This document shows, one piece after another, positions 7,375-8,262 of a DNA stretch of 8,262 nucleotides (the first letter of the stretch is position 1; every line of letters starts with the position of its first letter). Position numbers and translations under genes: made by a program. Under the pieces are notes generated by a model. It was not told the DNA's origin. It ran no database searches and saw only the letters and a list, made by a program, of their open reading frames with translations. Origin of the DNA: JAHHLP01 sp041609895 (GTDB lineage Bacteria; Bacteroidota; Rhodothermia; Rhodothermales; JABDKH01); assembly GCA_041609895.1 (NCBI GenBank), contig JBFIPX010000151.1, positions 1 through 8,262 of the forward strand. Reading direction: 5' to 3'.

Positions 7375-8112
7375 CTACTGCAGGGCGGCCAGCGAGCGCT
7401 CGGCATGTGCCAACATCTCGGGCGTGTCGACGTCTTGCCAGAAGCCGTTTCCAATGTCGACCGCAGTCATTACTCCGCGGTGGGCGAGCGACGCAATTCC
7501 GTCGGAGAGGGACGCATCTCCTGTTTCGACTCGGACCTCGTCGAGTGCGTGGAAGAGACCACCAGTGCAGACGAAAACTCCGGTATCGATGCAGTCAAAC
7601 TCCTTTAGGTTCTTCCCGATGTCAACGATTCGATCTCCTTCGGTCCTGACCTTCGTGGCGTCGTCCATATCGAAGATGGTATCGATCTTCCGATCCACGA
7701 GGAGTGATGCCCCATCTGCCGGCGGCTCATGATCACGTGCGATCATCATGACATCGTTGCCGACGACGTGATCCGCCATCACCAGCACAAACTCGCCTCC
7801 GACGAACGGCCTTGCAGCAAGAACAGATAGCCCGTTGCTCTTGTCGAAGTCCGGATTGTAAACGAAGCGGAGTCTCAGAGGCCCGGAATAGACCCCGCGG
7901 ATCTCTTCCTCGAGATGCCCCGCCCTGAAGCCCAGTACAATGACGGCAGTTTTGCATCCCGCGTGCGACAGGCTGTCGAGTGTCCGTTGGATCAGTGGCC
8001 TGCCGCCTACTTGAGTAAGAGGCTTTAGACTATTGGTTCGCCCCTCTGCTAACCGCGATCCGAACCCGGCCGCAAGGACAACTCCGGTGCGCTCCGTAGA
8101 TAGTGCCGTCAT
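7375..8112 (-). CDS. Nucleotidyltransferase resembling CTP:inositol-1-phosphate cytidylyltransferase (IPCT-like)
   Basis: Cytoplasmic single-domain nucleotidyltransferase of 245 residues that should couple CTP (or another NTP) to a sugar- or polyol-phosphate. Motifs: Gly-rich NTP loop LAAGFGSRL at 13-21; Lys30 in KPLTQVGGRPLIQRTL; NPDFDKSNGLSVLAA at 86-100; metal-site Asp114 in VMADH; DDATKV at 150-155; IGKNLKEFDCIDTGVF at 165-180; and a second metal-site region WQDVDTPE at 225-232. The combination of NP...SNG, DATKV, IG(K)..FD.IDTG and the WxDVDTPE ending is what I associate with L-myo-inositol-1-phosphate cytidylyltransferase rather than glucose-1-phosphate uridylyl- or thymidylyltransferases, or LicC choline enzymes. 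Unlike bifunctional IPCT-DIPPS proteins it has no CDP-alcohol phosphotransferase domain. The exact substrate is inferred. Its ATG overlaps the upstream stop (ATGA) and its GAGG Shine-Dalgarno (8120-8117) is inside a hairpin. Confidence 0.85.
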   Translation of the reverse strand: MTALSTERTGVVLAAGFGSRLAEGRTNSLKPLTQVGGRPLIQRTLDSLSHAGCKTAVIVLGFRAGHLEEEIRGVYSGPLRLRFVYNPDFDKSNGLSVLAARPFVGGEFVLVMADHVVGNDVMMIARDHEPPADGASLLVDRKIDTIFDMDDATKVRTEGDRIVDIGKNLKEFDCIDTGVFVCTGGLFHALDEVRVETGDASLSDGIASLAHRGVMTAVDIGNGFWQDVDTPEMLAHAERSLAALQ

Positions 8113-8262
8113 GCGACCTCGGCGCTCTCGCTGAGGTCGTAATTTTCCGAAAGGTGTGTAAGCGGCTCCTCCCCTCCGAGCACTCGCAGCGTGTTCTTCA
8201 GGCGAAAATGCTGAATAAAGAGGTCATGCTCCTGTACATGTCCCATCTCCACATGAGGACTC
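8109..8262 (-). CDS. C-terminal end of an unrecognised protein (gene runs off the right edge)
   Basis: On the - strand an open frame enters from the right edge (first full codon at 8261) and ends with TGA at 8111-8109, giving about 50 residues, including HVEMGHVQEHDLFIQ, LRVLGGEEPL and an acidic tail. Its stop overlaps the start of the nucleotidyltransferase by ATGA, which strongly supports a real, co-translated gene rather than a chance frame. The fragment is polar and has no membrane segment, so it is not the hydrophobic C-terminus of a CDP-alcohol phosphotransferase. I cannot assign a family from 50 residues; an enzyme supplying or using the same polyol phosphate is possible but is a guess from context. 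It lies too near the edge to tell its length. Confidence 0.75.
   Translation of the reverse strand, partial: SPHVEMGHVQEHDLFIQHFRLKNTLRVLGGEEPLTHLSENYDLSESAEVA
8114..8139 (-). promoter_or_regulatory. mRNA hairpin hiding the ribosome-binding site of the nucleotidyltransferase
   Basis: On the - strand transcript, CGACCUC (8139-8133) pairs perfectly with GAGGUCG (8120-8114); after one A-C mismatch, three more G-C pairs enclose an AGAG tetraloop. The stem ends one base before the ATG (8112-8110) and its 3' arm contains the GAGG Shine-Dalgarno. The 5' arm and loop are the last codons of the upstream gene, so ribosomes finishing that gene would melt the stem: the layout expected of translational coupling. 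Confidence 0.65.

Noticed and set aside
6929..7732. + strand open frame (about 267 residues) spanning the end of the membrane protein and the nucleotidyltransferase.
   Set aside because: It straddles two convincing genes in other frames, and its translation is low-complexity Arg/Ser/Pro-rich.
1..8262. CRISPR arrays, insertion sequences, integrase sites or toxin-antitoxin genes.
   Set aside because: No regularly spaced repeats, terminal inverted repeats, transposase motifs or small paired genes were seen on either strand.

Overview
This window carries the distal end of a division and cell wall (dcw) cluster, all on the + strand, followed by an unrelated accessory stretch. The order murG (3' part) - murC - ftsQ - ftsA - ftsZ, with no murB or ddl between murC and ftsQ, together with the PSPNVAEDHQTKNA stretch in MurG and the FtsZ tail TPAFLRRMMD, points to the Bacteroidota/Rhodothermota (FCB) side of Bacteria. 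Moderate GC-richness by eye suggests a Rhodothermota-like lineage, but this is an inference and the species is not identifiable from the window.

Layout. Positions 1-2739 hold murG (partial), murC and ftsQ, packed tightly with an ATGA overlap and then an 8-base gap, so they look co-transcribed and partly translationally coupled. ftsA (2812-4080) and ftsZ (4165-5427) follow after gaps of 72 and 84 bases. ftsA has no convincing Shine-Dalgarno, whereas ftsZ has a near-ideal one. A non-coding, hairpin-rich stretch (5428-5567) leads into a strong intrinsic terminator (about 5568-5603) that closes the cluster. A + strand gene of unknown function follows (5688-7355): signal peptide, degenerate glycosidase-like TIM-barrel domain outside the membrane, then a multi-spanning membrane domain. 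Converging on it from the right is a - strand pair: a CTP-type sugar-alcohol-phosphate nucleotidyltransferase resembling inositol-1-phosphate cytidylyltransferase (7375-8112), and the last ~50 codons of an unrecognised gene running off the right edge, joined to it by another ATGA overlap.

How the genes work together. MurG and MurC act at the lipid-linked and cytoplasmic ends of peptidoglycan precursor synthesis; FtsZ forms the division ring, FtsA tethers it to the membrane, and FtsQ scaffolds the periplasmic divisome. The right-hand genes have no evident link to division. The nucleotidyltransferase suggests production of a CDP-activated polyol (possibly CDP-inositol) for a phospholipid or compatible solute.

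Most of the window is ordinary core genome. The points most worth checking are the pseudo-glycosidase/membrane fusion protein and an mRNA hairpin that occludes the ribosome-binding site of the nucleotidyltransferase exactly at its overlap with the upstream gene. I did not find a convincing wholly new system.
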